Origin: an uncultured Psychroserpens sp.
GTDB lineage: Bacteria > Bacteroidota > Bacteroidia > Flavobacteriales > Flavobacteriaceae
DNA length: 64,000 nucleotides
Assembly (NCBI RefSeq): GCF_947500255.1
Contig: NZ_CANMRL010000001.1
Location: 620,001-684,000, forward strand
Direction of reading: 5' to 3'
The notes below the pieces were generated by a model. The model was given only the letters and a program-made list of their open reading frames with translations, was not told the DNA's origin and did not search any database. Below are positions 1 to 8,161 of this stretch, one piece after another. The position numbers and the translations under genes were made by a program. Position 1 is the stretch's first letter, and every line of letters starts with the position of its first letter.

Positions 1-44
1 CCTTTAGTTTCTATTTGTAGTATATCTTTTTCAGAAAAATTCAA
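1..44 (-). CDS. 5' fragment of a further operon gene, possibly DUF4301 family
   Basis: Only the first 15 codons lie in the window and the gene runs off the left edge. On the minus strand an open frame begins with TTG at 44-42 and reads MNFSEKDILQIETKG. The TTG overlaps the TGA stop of the upstream kinase gene as TTGA, the usual geometry of translationally coupled genes. From memory, flavobacterial DUF4301 proteins begin with a similar FTEKD-x-x-Q-x-E-x-KG pattern and often sit beside the NadR-type kinase, so this is a plausible but unproven identity. The fragment is too short for a firm call. Confidence 0.35.
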   Translation of the reverse strand, partial: MNFSEKDILQIETK

Positions 45-616
45 TCGGCTTTTTTTAAAAGTTCATCAATGTGTATTTTACAAAAATTCAATCGTTCTTC
101 AAACCTTCCTTTTACCACAATGTAAGGTTTTTTAGAAGCTATTAATGCTTGTTCAAAGCGATTAAATTGTTGCAATCTATTGTGTGGTTGATCGCGAATT
201 CCATCAGCTTCCCACACCGTGTCAATATAAGTCAAAAAATACAAATCATAAGTGTTTTTTAATGCATATTTTTTGACTAATTCTGGGCAAAATCCTTGGT
301 AATAAAATTGAGAATACACTTGAGTTTCTAACAAATCTGTATCGCAAATTAAAAGTCGGTTTGCCTTCTTTAATTGCTCATTTTCTAATTGCATCTGTCC
401 TATAGCAATGGGCAGAACGTCATCTTTTGTTAATCTATGATTATCTAATGCTTTAGCTTCGGCATAGGTACGTGAGAATTCTTCGACATAAACTGTATTG
501 TAGTAATTGGCCAACTCTTTTACCAAAGACGATTTTCCTGTAGACTCTGGTCCATATAAAACAACTTTTATACAGTTTGAGTTAATGTTACCGATTTGTT
601 TAAGCTTTTCTTCCAT
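41..616 (-). CDS. nadR: NadR-type ribosylnicotinamide kinase (AAA/P-loop ATPase)
   Basis: Predicted P-loop kinase of 191 residues resembling the C-terminal ribosylnicotinamide kinase domain of NadR, which phosphorylates nicotinamide riboside to NMN in the cytoplasm. A Walker A motif GPESTGKS is at residues 22-29, followed by a conserved acidic stretch (ICDTDLLETQVYSQFYY). There is no N-terminal repressor or adenylyltransferase domain, so this is the stand-alone kinase form. The open frame extends upstream to 679, but the ATG at 616 gives the normal N-terminus and limits the overlap with the upstream pnuC stop to 49 bp. Its position directly after a PnuC transporter fits uptake followed by trapping by phosphorylation. 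Substrate is inferred from context. Confidence 0.8.
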   Translation of the reverse strand: MEEKLKQIGNINSNCIKVVLYGPESTGKSSLVKELANYYNTVYVEEFSRTYAEAKALDNHRLTKDDVLPIAIGQMQLENEQLKKANRLLICDTDLLETQVYSQFYYQGFCPELVKKYALKNTYDLYFLTYIDTVWEADGIRDQPHNRLQQFNRFEQALIASKKPYIVVKGRFEERLNFCKIHIDELLKKAD

Positions 617-1209
617 GCTAAGTAGCCTTGTATTGCTAACACTGTAAATATTAAATATTGTAAAGATAGCATTCCCCAACCTCTATAAGCATAAAGAGGA
701 ACTGTTATGATATCAGCAAAAATCCAAAGCGTCCAGTTTTCCAGTTTCTTATTGGCCATAAACCACATAGCTGTGAAAAATACGCCTGATGTAAAAATAT
801 CTATATAATTAGATGAGTTAATTTCAGTACCATATCCTTTATACACCAAATAGGTTACAATCATGGTCAAAACAAACATTGCGAAACCAATAAGTTTTTC
901 TTTTGTATTGGTTCTTGATATTGGAACAACGTATTTATCATCTTTTTTTCTAGACCAATTCCACCATCCATAAATACTCATTACAGAATAGTAAAAATTC
1001 ATCATCATATCTCCCATTAATTCATCATGTAAAAAAATATATACAGTGACAATAGTTGCAACCAAGCCCGTAGGATACACTAAAATGTTTTCTTTTTTAG
1101 CATAAATCACACTAGCAATACCAAATACAAAAGCAATGGCTTCAAGGACGACAAGATGTATTGACCTGTTTTGATAGGTCTCAAAAAAAAACTCAAAAAT
1201 GTGGTTCAT
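568..1209 (-). CDS. pnuC: PnuC-family nicotinamide riboside (or thiamine) transporter
   Basis: Integral membrane protein of 213 residues with about seven hydrophobic segments, matching the PnuC family of facilitated vitamin transporters. The family WxxW substrate motif is visible as WWNW at residues 82-85. PnuC proteins import nicotinamide riboside, driven by intracellular phosphorylation. The downstream, overlapping NadR-type kinase supports that role. The upstream neighbour, which overlaps by 17 bp, is a thiamine-binding-type protein, so the Bacteroidota thiamine variant PnuT is an alternative. No THI-box riboswitch is apparent upstream of this operon, which slightly favours the nicotinamide riboside reading. 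Confidence 0.85.
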   Translation of the reverse strand: MNHIFEFFFETYQNRSIHLVVLEAIAFVFGIASVIYAKKENILVYPTGLVATIVTVYIFLHDELMGDMMMNFYYSVMSIYGWWNWSRKKDDKYVVPISRTNTKEKLIGFAMFVLTMIVTYLVYKGYGTEINSSNYIDIFTSGVFFTAMWFMANKKLENWTLWIFADIITVPLYAYRGWGMLSLQYLIFTVLAIQGYLAWKKSLNKSVTLTQTV

Positions 1210-1453
1210 AGTCGTGTCGATCAGATTTTACGATTTTCATATGTAAGAGTCCATTTTCTATAAGCTCGAAAGCTTCTTTTATTTCTGAAGTAAGCAAGGC
1301 CATCACCTCATCATAATTTCCATAAACTTGAGTACTCAAAGGATTTTCAAGCACCTTTAAATTTGAAGCACGTAATTTTTTTATAAAATGAATGATGGCA
1401 GGTTCATAGTCATCATGTAATGGCGTTAAGGTTAATTCTACTGAAATATTCAC
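1193..1453 (-). CDS. thiamine-binding protein family (MTH1187/YkoF-like, DUF77)
   Basis: A small cytoplasmic protein of 86 residues with the pattern of the MTH1187/YkoF fold: an N-terminal strand NISVELTLTPL, a helix containing FIKKLRASNLKV, then strand and helix with TQVYGNYDEVMALL. Members bind thiamine or its pyrimidine, but many are uncharacterised. The start codon is GTG at 1453-1451; no in-frame ATG gives a full domain. It starts 7 bp after the GGGP synthase stop and its 3' end overlaps pnuC by 17 bp, so it is within one operon. Its presence beside PnuC raises the question of which vitamin that transporter carries. Confidence 0.65.
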   Translation of the reverse strand: MNISVELTLTPLHDDYEPAIIHFIKKLRASNLKVLENPLSTQVYGNYDEVMALLTSEIKEAFELIENGLLHMKIVKSDRHDYEPHF

Positions 1454-1460
1454 GTATGTA

Positions 1461-2186
1461 TTATTTTTTTAATTCATCAAAAAAGGAGACATCATCTTCA
1501 AAAGCAGTTCCTATAACTACGATATCTGCTCCATTAGTATAAGCGGTTTCTAATTGTTGTTGGCTTCTTATACCACCACCAACAATAAGTGGAATCTTTA
1601 ATTCTTGTTTCACAAAACTAATAATTTCGGCTGGCACTGGATGCAGAGCACCGCTACCGGCTTCAAGATATATGAGTTTCATCCCAAGAAGTTCGCCTGC
1701 TTTAGCTGTATCAACTATGTCTTGAACATTCTGTCTTGATATAGGCTTCGTTTTTGTGACCTTCTCAACTGCTGTTTGTTTTCCATTTTCAATCAGTACA
1801 TAGCCCGTAGGAATCACTTCTAAGTTAGAGCCTTTCAACTTTGAAACAGCCTGAATATGTTTCCCTATAAGATACTCTGGATTATTCCCAGAAATCAATG
1901 ATAAAAATAAAACAGCATCGGCACGATTTGTCAATTGCGCCACATCACCAGGAAATAAAACGATAGGTAAATTCGTATACCTCTTAATTTCTGTCACTAA
2001 AATTTCAGTAGCATGATCATCAACTATACTACCACCAACAAAGATTAAATTGGCCTTACTCTTATTGAGTTTTTCCATGAAATCAGATAAGCCTTCAGGT
2101 TTCATTTTGTCTGGATCTATAAGTACCGCTAATCCTTTTTTGTCTTCGGAAATAGAATTCAATATGTTACTATAAACTGTCTTCAT
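1461..2186 (-). CDS. geranylgeranylglyceryl phosphate synthase family protein
   Basis: A TIM-barrel prenyltransferase of 241 residues, predicted to join a polyprenyl diphosphate to sn-glycerol-1-phosphate through an ether bond. Visible family features are the N-terminal LIDPDK motif, the FVGGS loop, FPGDVAQL, the YLEAGSGA stretch and the C-terminal phosphate-binding VGGGIRS and ADIVVIGTAFED segments. The enzyme is best known from archaeal membrane lipid synthesis. Bacteroidota carry a group II form of established activity but unclear physiological role. ATG directly abuts the TAA of the upstream phosphopantetheinyl transferase. Chain-length preference cannot be read from the sequence by eye. 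Confidence 0.9.
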   Translation of the reverse strand: MKTVYSNILNSISEDKKGLAVLIDPDKMKPEGLSDFMEKLNKSKANLIFVGGSIVDDHATEILVTEIKRYTNLPIVLFPGDVAQLTNRADAVLFLSLISGNNPEYLIGKHIQAVSKLKGSNLEVIPTGYVLIENGKQTAVEKVTKTKPISRQNVQDIVDTAKAGELLGMKLIYLEAGSGALHPVPAEIISFVKQELKIPLIVGGGIRSQQQLETAYTNGADIVVIGTAFEDDVSFFDELKK

Positions 2187-2813
2187 TTAAGTGGTCACAA
2201 AAGCACAAGTAAATCCTTCAAACTCTAAAAACGCTGTGTTATATCTATATTTCTTGTTCATATAATCTATCCAGGCTACCGTTTTTCCATCTTGTAACAT
2301 AAATGGAATTACTAAAAAATGCTCTCTAAACAACATGCCTGGTGTCGCAAATAATTTGTAAAGTGATTCTTTAATTCCCCAAATTACTGTGAGTTTTTTT
2401 ATGTAGGTGTCGTCATCTTTAGAAAGATATTTAAATTCATAATCCACAAACTTCTTGGCAATGATTGCAATTTTTTCTCTTTGTTTTTCGATATCAATTC
2501 CTACTTCATTATCACTAATAATCACTCCTGAAAATATAAATGAATGGGTAATGGATATGTGTTTCCCATCTTTTAAATGCGGTTTTCCGTAGTCATCATA
2601 ATACAAATCTTGATCTGTATAACCAAAATCTCTAAGTAAATGTCGAACACTTAGAAATCCGCGTTGGTGCAGTTCACTTTTCATTCCTAAAACACGCTCT
2701 AAGCTATTTGACTTTAAATCTAAAGGTTTAAATAAGTCCTCATAAGACTCTGTAATCTTCCAGATTTTAACAGTAGTTTGTGAGTTTGGTTGGATAGTTT
2801 TATAAAGTGGCAT
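2187..2813 (-). CDS. 4'-phosphopantetheinyl transferase superfamily protein
   Basis: Transfers the phosphopantetheine arm of coenzyme A to a serine of a carrier protein. The 208-residue length and motif order fit the Sfp-like class: ISITHS at residues 86-91, the magnesium-binding GIDIE at 105-109 and WGIKESLYK at 145-153. It is the first gene of the minus-strand operon at the left end and is divergent from ahcY across 136 bp. The stop codon touches the ATG of the GGGP synthase. No polyketide or peptide synthetase lies in the window, so its carrier protein, probably the fatty-acid ACP, is inferred only. Confidence 0.88.
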   Translation of the reverse strand: MPLYKTIQPNSQTTVKIWKITESYEDLFKPLDLKSNSLERVLGMKSELHQRGFLSVRHLLRDFGYTDQDLYYDDYGKPHLKDGKHISITHSFIFSGVIISDNEVGIDIEKQREKIAIIAKKFVDYEFKYLSKDDDTYIKKLTVIWGIKESLYKLFATPGMLFREHFLVIPFMLQDGKTVAWIDYMNKKYRYNTAFLEFEGFTCAFVTT

Positions 2814-2836
2814 TTAATTATCTGAAACTTAATGGT

Positions 2837-2844
2837 TATCTTTG
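2837..2844 (+). promoter_or_regulatory. -7 box (TATCTTTG) for ahcY
   Basis: Exact match to the Bacteroidota -7 consensus TAnnTTTG, 105 bp upstream of the ahcY start. No clear -33 TTTG is seen at the expected distance. It predicts a leader of roughly 100 nt, which is the structured segment described separately. Confidence 0.5.
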
Positions 2845-2848
2845 CAGC

Positions 2849-2909
2849 GCCTTTGGCGAAATTGATATTTTGGTCAAGCGAATTTAACCAATTTCAAACT
2901 CTAAAAGGC
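2849..2909 (+). promoter_or_regulatory. structured 5' leader of ahcY
   Basis: Nested complementary segments lie in the predicted untranslated leader: GCCTTT at 2849-2854 with AAAGGC at 2904-2909, GAAATTG at 2858-2864 with CAATTTC at 2889-2895, and an inner TTGGT at 2870-2874 with ACCAA at 2887-2891. The last two pairings compete for the CAA at 2889-2891, so two alternative folds are possible. I do not recognise it as a named riboswitch class. It could control ahcY expression or be an unrelated hairpin. Confidence 0.4.
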
Positions 2910-2949
2910 AAAGCATAATTAAAAAATAAGAAAGCATAAAAATAAACAA

Positions 2950-4263
2950 ATGGATAAAACAACGACTTACGTACCTTACAAAGTAAAAGATATGTCTCTT
3001 GCTGCATGGGGAAGAAAAGAAATTGAATTGGCTGAAGCTGAAATGCCAGGACTTATGAGTCTTCGTGAAGAATACAAAAATTCACAACCTTTAAAAGGTG
3101 CTCGTATTGCTGGATGTTTACATATGACCATTCAAACAGCCGTTTTAATTGAAACGCTACAAGCTTTAGGAGCAGAAGTGACTTGGAGTTCTTGTAATAT
3201 TTTCTCAACACAAGATCAAGCTGCTGCTGCAATTGCAGATGCTGGAACTCCAGTCTACGCATGGAAAGATATGACAGAAGAAGAATTTGATTGGTGTATC
3301 GAGCAAACCTTATTCTTTGGTGAAGATCGTCAACCATTAAATATGATTTTAGATGATGGTGGAGATTTAACGAACATGGTATTAGATAAATATCCAGAAT
3401 TAGCTGCAGGTATCAATGGTTTATCTGAAGAAACAACAACAGGAGTTCACCGTTTATACGAACGTGTAAAAAACGGAACTTTACCAATGCCAGCGATTAA
3501 CGTTAACGATTCGGTTACAAAATCGAAATTTGACAACAAGTATGGTTGTAAAGAAAGTGCTGTAGATGCGATTCGTCGTGCAACAGATGTAATGCTTGCT
3601 GGAAAGCGTGTTACTGTTTGTGGCTATGGTGATGTTGGTAAAGGGACAGCTGCTTCTTTTAAAGGTGCAGGAAGTATCGTAACGGTTACTGAAATTGACC
3701 CTATATGTGCATTACAAGCTGCAATGGACGGTTTTGAAGTTAAAAAATTAGAAACTGTTGTTGGAAACTCTGATATTGTAATTACAACAACAGGAAATAA
3801 AGATATCGTTCAAGCACGTCACTTTGAAGCTTTAAAAGACAAGGCAATCGTTTGTAATATTGGTCACTTTGATAATGAGATTGATATGGCATGGTTAAAT
3901 GACAATCATGGTCATACAAAGAACACAATTAAGCCACAAGTAGATAAGTACACTATAAATGGTAAGGATGTTATTATTTTGGCTGAAGGTCGATTAGTAA
4001 ACTTAGGATGTGCTACAGGTCACCCAAGTTTTGTAATGAGTAATTCATTCACCAACCAAACGTTGGCACAAATTGAACTTTGGAATAATGCTGATGCCTA
4101 CGGAAATGAGGTTTATATGTTACCAAAGCATTTAGATGAAAAAGTAGCGAAATTACACTTAGAGAAAATTGGTGTTGAGTTGACTGAACTTCGTCCAGAT
4201 CAAGCAGAATATATTGGTGTAACGCCTCAAGGTCCATTTAAGCCTGAGCATTACAGATATTAA
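2950..4263 (+). CDS. ahcY: adenosylhomocysteinase
   Basis: Hydrolyses S-adenosylhomocysteine to adenosine and homocysteine, relieving product inhibition of methyltransferases. The 437-residue product shows the family N-terminal substrate domain with [13 protein letters not shown], the [13 protein letters not shown] catalytic region and the NAD-binding GYGDVGKG at residues 225-232, and ends in the typical FKPEHYRY. It is cytoplasmic and forms a tetramer in characterised members. It is a single-gene unit with its own promoter and a strong terminator at 4286-4316. The GC-richer, evenly used codons suggest high expression. The identification is secure. Confidence 0.97.
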   Translation: MDKTTTYVPYKVKDMSLAAWGRKEIELAEAEMPGLMSLREEYKNSQPLKGARIAGCLHMTIQTAVLIETLQALGAEVTWSSCNIFSTQDQAAAAIADAGTPVYAWKDMTEEEFDWCIEQTLFFGEDRQPLNMILDDGGDLTNMVLDKYPELAAGINGLSEETTTGVHRLYERVKNGTLPMPAINVNDSVTKSKFDNKYGCKESAVDAIRRATDVMLAGKRVTVCGYGDVGKGTAASFKGAGSIVTVTEIDPICALQAAMDGFEVKKLETVVGNSDIVITTTGNKDIVQARHFEALKDKAIVCNIGHFDNEIDMAWLNDNHGHTKNTIKPQVDKYTINGKDVIILAEGRLVNLGCATGHPSFVMSNSFTNQTLAQIELWNNADAYGNEVYMLPKHLDEKVAKLHLEKIGVELTELRPDQAEYIGVTPQGPFKPEHYRY

Positions 4264-4285
4264 TAATAGTTCTATATTAAATATT

Positions 4286-4316
4286 AAAACCCTTGCAGTG
4301 ATGTGAGGGTTTTTTT
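4286..4316. terminator. bidirectional terminator between ahcY and 4315-5079
   Basis: Stem AAAACCCT (4286-4293) with AGGGTTTT, followed by a T run on the plus strand and an A-rich flank that serves the convergent minus-strand gene, whose stop codon (4315-4317) overlaps it. Confidence 0.8.
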
Positions 4317-5079
4317 AATACCCACTCACCAACAAACGCTTTGCGCCTTTCAATCCGCATTTTTGATACTGATGATATGCTTTTGCTGCACGTTCACTAA
4401 TTTGAGCATCAGTTTCATTGAGAATCCAACCATCAATTGCCCATTTTAAGGTATAGGCTTCAGGAGCCATTAAACCGGTTGTCCACACCAATGGATTAGC
4501 TTTGGTTTGCTTGAGATAAGGTTTAAAATAATCTTTACTAATACAGGCTAAAATAATGGCATCGCGCTTCTTGTCATTAATAGGTTTAAAATTGCCTTGC
4601 ACATTAAACTCCATCAATCCGTCATGACCTATATACGATACTAACTGTGCATCACCACCAAATTGGAGTCTTTGTTCCTTCTGCTTAATAGTAATAGGGT
4701 TTCTTCCAGCCGAAGCTTCCAGAAAATCGATAGTGGTTTTCTTAATATACTTTCCATCATAAGCGTCTGCCAACAAATAAGTGTTAGTCGTTTTATGCTT
4801 AAACAATACACGCTCTAAAACATGATTACCTATATCTTTTTTTGAAGAGACAAGCGTCCAATCCTTACTATTTTTAAAATGTGTTTTCACACCATACAAT
4901 GCAGACCAATATAAATTCCCTTTAATGTCTTGGCCATTACCCAATTTGGCAGGAACGGGTACAATCCCTTGGTTAACATTATCACATAAAGCAACAAACA
5001 CATGAATGGTTTTGGATTTGGATTGGGAACTAACTGTTAATGACAGTAAACAAGTTATAAGAACTAATAGTTGTTTCAT
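4315..5079 (-). CDS. secreted protein of unknown function
   Basis: A 254-residue protein with a clear signal peptide (MKQLLVLITCLLSLTVSSQS) and therefore probably periplasmic or surface-exposed. No named family is recognised. The mature part starts with a strand TIHVFVALCDN and a conserved-looking IVPVPAKLGNG segment, has an internal GHDGLMEFNV and ends in a Cys-containing helix. The many Trp, Tyr and Gly residues suggest a compact enzyme-like domain rather than a repeat protein. It is monocistronic, convergent with ahcY and shares its terminator. From memory similar proteins occur in other Flavobacteriaceae without assigned function. Confidence 0.7.
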   Translation of the reverse strand: MKQLLVLITCLLSLTVSSQSKSKTIHVFVALCDNVNQGIVPVPAKLGNGQDIKGNLYWSALYGVKTHFKNSKDWTLVSSKKDIGNHVLERVLFKHKTTNTYLLADAYDGKYIKKTTIDFLEASAGRNPITIKQKEQRLQFGGDAQLVSYIGHDGLMEFNVQGNFKPINDKKRDAIILACISKDYFKPYLKQTKANPLVWTTGLMAPEAYTLKWAIDGWILNETDAQISERAAKAYHQYQKCGLKGAKRLLVSGY

Positions 5080-5167
5080 ATATGCTTAACGTATAAGTGA
5101 CATATATCGTATAAAACAAAAAAACCTCTCTATCTCTAGAAAGGTTTTGTCTATAAAAGGTATTATT

Positions 5168-7252
5168 TTATTTCTTTGGATGTACTAATTTCATTTCATC
5201 AATCAAACGTTTGGCTCCTGCATATTTATCGACAATAAACAAGACATAGCGTAAATCAACCATAATATTTCGGCAAATTTCTGGATCGTAATAAATATCA
5301 CTCATGGTACCTTCCCAAACACGATCAAAGTTGAGTCCTACGAGGTTTCCTTCGGCATCAATTGCTGGGCTCCCAGAGTTTCCTCCTGTGGTATGGTTAG
5401 TTCCTAAGAAACAAATAGGAAGTTTTCCATTTTTATCAGCATATTGCCCATAATCTTTAGCGTCATATAAGTCTCTAAGCTTTTGTGGGACATCAAATTC
5501 ATAATCGCCTGGCACATATTTTTCGATCACACCATCTAAATAGGTCACCGGATTGTAATACACTGCATCACGAGGTGCATAGCCGTTTACTTTTCCATAG
5601 GTCACACGAAGTGTGCTATTAGCATCTGGGAAGTAACGTTCATCTGGCATTACTTTCATTAAGGCTGTCATGTATGTTGTTTGAAGCGCATTGATTTGTG
5701 TATTTATACGTTGAAATTCTGGTTCTAGCGTTGTAAAAAACTCTTCAATCAATGGCTTAGCATATTGGTATGCCGCATCGCTATTTAGTTTTTCAAGCAC
5801 CTCTGTTGAAGTTCCTTGTAATAAACCTAAGGTGCGATCCATATTAGTAAATGCTGTTTTATTATAAATTGAAGCATCCACATTCTTGGAGTATAGTGGC
5901 ATCACCAACTCATAAACCCCTTTATCTACTTTAGCATTATAGTTTTTATGAATACGCTCTATACGACTTTTAAAGCTTGCAATAGCTTTCGAGTTTTCAG
6001 GGTTTTTCGCAAGAGCTTGTTCCATTTGGTAGGCTCTAAAGGTCATCTGCATAAGTTCGTTGGTGCGGAAAAATACTTCAAGAAAATTGTTGCGTTTTAC
6101 ATTTACCGACTCGAATTCTTTGTACAAACGATCGAACTCAGGTAATATAGTACCATATTTGGCTTCCATTCCCTTAGCTTTTAAAGCTTTTGTAAACTCA
6201 CTTTCAAACTTGCGTTTTATTGCAACAGCACCGCTTTTTTCAATACCTAGATTTTCTCCAATCCACTTTTTCCAGGCATTAGCAATTCGTGCTTGTTTTG
6301 ATGCATACTGAATTCTAATTTGGTCATCAGCTTTCATGTTGGCATCAATGACTTTTAAAGCCGCTTCTCTAATCGCGATATTGGATGGATTTACCTTTTG
6401 TGTAATTTGCTCTACAGCTACAGATGGAAGATACTCGTTAGTACGACCTGGAAATCCGAAAACCATGGTAAAGTCACCTTCTTCGATACCATCTAATGAT
6501 ACTGGTAAGAAATGTTTTGGCTTATAAGGTACATTATCTTTACTGTATTTTGCAGGCCGATTGTTTTTATCGGCATAGATTCTAAACATCGAAAAATCTC
6601 CTGTATGTCTTGGCCAAACCCAGTTGTCTGTATCACTACCAAACTTCCCAATACTGCTTGGAGGCGCACCTACTAAACGTATATCTTCAAAGCGTTCGGT
6701 CACAAATAAATAATACTGATTGCCTTTATAAAACGGTCTAATTTTAAGGCCTTGCCAATCTTCTTTTTGAGTGGCTTTTACGACTCCATTTCTATTAATA
6801 TCAATTTTTGATTGTTTATCTCTCGGACTCATATCTTCAGTCACTCCAGCTAACATAGTCTCAGTAACATCTTCAATTCGTACAATGAATTCGACGTAAA
6901 GTCCGTCATTAGGAATTTCTTCCTCTAAAGACATTGCCCAAAAACCATCTTTTAAATAATCGTTCTCTAAAGATGAGTGCGATTGTATTTGACTAAAGCC
7001 GCAATGATGATTGGTTAATAATAATCCTTTAGGAGAAATTACTTCACTTGTACAACCGCCATTAAAATGGCCAATAGCATCTTTAAGACTCGAATTATTG
7101 ACATCGTAAATATCTTGTGCTGTTAATTTACTACCTAAACTTTGCATTTCGTCTTCATTCATTCCTTCTAACAATGAAGGGATCCACATACCGCCTTGTT
7201 GGGCAGTCATTTGAAACGCAATAAAAAAGAAGATAATTTTTAGAAACCTCAT
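5168..7252 (-). CDS. S46 dipeptidyl-peptidase, DPP11-like (Asp/Glu specific)
   Basis: A 694-residue exopeptidase of the S46 family that releases dipeptides from oligopeptides in the periplasm. Signal peptide MRFLKIIFFFIAFQMTAQ; the start at 7252 is chosen because the longer frame (from TTG at 7327) would bury it. The catalytic His lies in TNHHCG (about residues 80-85), the Asp region is DNWVWPRHTGDF, and the Ser lies in TGGNSGSP. Eighteen residues after the Ser is Arg (FDRVWEG). In characterised enzymes Arg at this site gives acidic P1 preference (DPP11) while Gly marks DPP7. It is a single gene in a minus-strand group with the lipoprotein upstream. Confidence 0.92.
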   Translation of the reverse strand: MRFLKIIFFFIAFQMTAQQGGMWIPSLLEGMNEDEMQSLGSKLTAQDIYDVNNSSLKDAIGHFNGGCTSEVISPKGLLLTNHHCGFSQIQSHSSLENDYLKDGFWAMSLEEEIPNDGLYVEFIVRIEDVTETMLAGVTEDMSPRDKQSKIDINRNGVVKATQKEDWQGLKIRPFYKGNQYYLFVTERFEDIRLVGAPPSSIGKFGSDTDNWVWPRHTGDFSMFRIYADKNNRPAKYSKDNVPYKPKHFLPVSLDGIEEGDFTMVFGFPGRTNEYLPSVAVEQITQKVNPSNIAIREAALKVIDANMKADDQIRIQYASKQARIANAWKKWIGENLGIEKSGAVAIKRKFESEFTKALKAKGMEAKYGTILPEFDRLYKEFESVNVKRNNFLEVFFRTNELMQMTFRAYQMEQALAKNPENSKAIASFKSRIERIHKNYNAKVDKGVYELVMPLYSKNVDASIYNKTAFTNMDRTLGLLQGTSTEVLEKLNSDAAYQYAKPLIEEFFTTLEPEFQRINTQINALQTTYMTALMKVMPDERYFPDANSTLRVTYGKVNGYAPRDAVYYNPVTYLDGVIEKYVPGDYEFDVPQKLRDLYDAKDYGQYADKNGKLPICFLGTNHTTGGNSGSPAIDAEGNLVGLNFDRVWEGTMSDIYYDPEICRNIMVDLRYVLFIVDKYAGAKRLIDEMKLVHPKK

Positions 7253-7310
7253 GATAACTGATTTTAAATTTTGAATACACGTAAAGATAAAAAAGTTACT
7301 GAAAGTAAAC

Positions 7311-8090
7311 TTAATTAGTTGGTACAATCAAACGCTCATTTAAAATCCAGCTTCCAATAAGTTTTTTGTTAGTAGATATTTCAGCAAACACATAGATATT
7401 AGAAGAAAAACAAGGAGATGTTTCGGCATCTTCTATCATCACTTTATCATCGACATAACTCGAATGCAGAAAGTAAAGTTCTTTGTCTTTTAATAATACA
7501 TAACCCACATGATTATCAAGTCCAACAAAATAGATTCCGTCGCTATAGACTGCGTTAATTTTTTGTTTTAAGGTTTCAAAAGATACATTCGAATAGATCT
7601 TGAGTTCGGATTTGGGTTGCAATAGCTGTGCTTCAATAAGTCCAGCCTGTTGAGCCATTTTATATCGATTTAAATTAAACCCTAAATGTTTTAGAGTTGT
7701 CGACACAAAATAACCGCAAGCAATTTCACCTTCATTAGGTGTATTTGTATGACCATTGAAATCCCATTCGGTCCCATACCAATGTGGTACGATTTCATTT
7801 AAAAGCTTAATATATAAATAGGTCATGGCAGAATCTATTGCTTTTTCTCTATTGGTTTGGTATACATTCTTAAAATAAACTCTATCCGTTTTTAGTCCAT
7901 TTACTATGCTACTGTAGTTCCCTTTTGGTTTGAAATTAATCTTGAGTTTTACTGAATCTAACGATGGTATTTTATCTTCAACCGCAAATGAAATCTCGGG
8001 TGTTTTATTATTTGAGTTTACAACAACTTTCTCTACTTTGGAGTTGCAAGAGACTATTAGAATAGTAAGTAATGTAAGTAATGGTTTGAT
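7311..8090 (-). CDS. lipoprotein of unknown function, start codon not canonical
   Basis: The frame is open from 7311 up to a TAA at 8108-8106. An ATG at 7826 would give only 171 residues, but the upstream codons encode a perfect lipoprotein signal: KPLLTLLTILIVSCNS with lipobox IVSC. The expected initiator before KPLL is ATC (8090-8088) preceded by AACT, so the gene either starts at ATC or has lost its ATG by a G-to-C change. With ATC the product has 259 residues. The mature part contains a Cys in an IACGYFVSTTL helix and an LDNHVGYVLL segment, a pattern suggestive of a Cys/His (NlpC/P60- or amidase-like) fold, but this is only an impression. It lies upstream of the S46 peptidase gene. Confidence 0.7.
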   Translation of the reverse strand: MKPLLTLLTILIVSCNSKVEKVVVNSNNKTPEISFAVEDKIPSLDSVKLKINFKPKGNYSSIVNGLKTDRVYFKNVYQTNREKAIDSAMTYLYIKLLNEIVPHWYGTEWDFNGHTNTPNEGEIACGYFVSTTLKHLGFNLNRYKMAQQAGLIEAQLLQPKSELKIYSNVSFETLKQKINAVYSDGIYFVGLDNHVGYVLLKDKELYFLHSSYVDDKVMIEDAETSPCFSSNIYVFAEISTNKKLIGSWILNERLIVPTN

Positions 8091-8149
8091 AGTTAGAGGT
8101 AATGGTTACTTGTTATACAACTCTCTTTTCTTTTAATTATTATCATTAG

Positions 8150-8157
8150 TATATTTA
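8150..8157 (+). promoter_or_regulatory. -7 box (TATATTTA) 4 nt before the aminotransferase start
   Basis: TAnnTTTA box ending exactly 4 nt before the ATG at 8162, the same spacing as at glyS, uvrC, xth and the omega-amidase. It predicts a leaderless or nearly leaderless transcript. Confidence 0.4.
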
Positions 8158-8161
8158 CAAG

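Noticed and set aside
2849-2909. Calling the ahcY leader an SAH riboswitch
   Set aside because: The conserved core of the known SAH class is not recognisable; only the general hairpin structure is supported.
7930-8136. Plus-strand frame of 68 residues opposite the lipoprotein gene
   Set aside because: It is the antisense shadow of the lipoprotein reading frame, which carries a clear lipobox.
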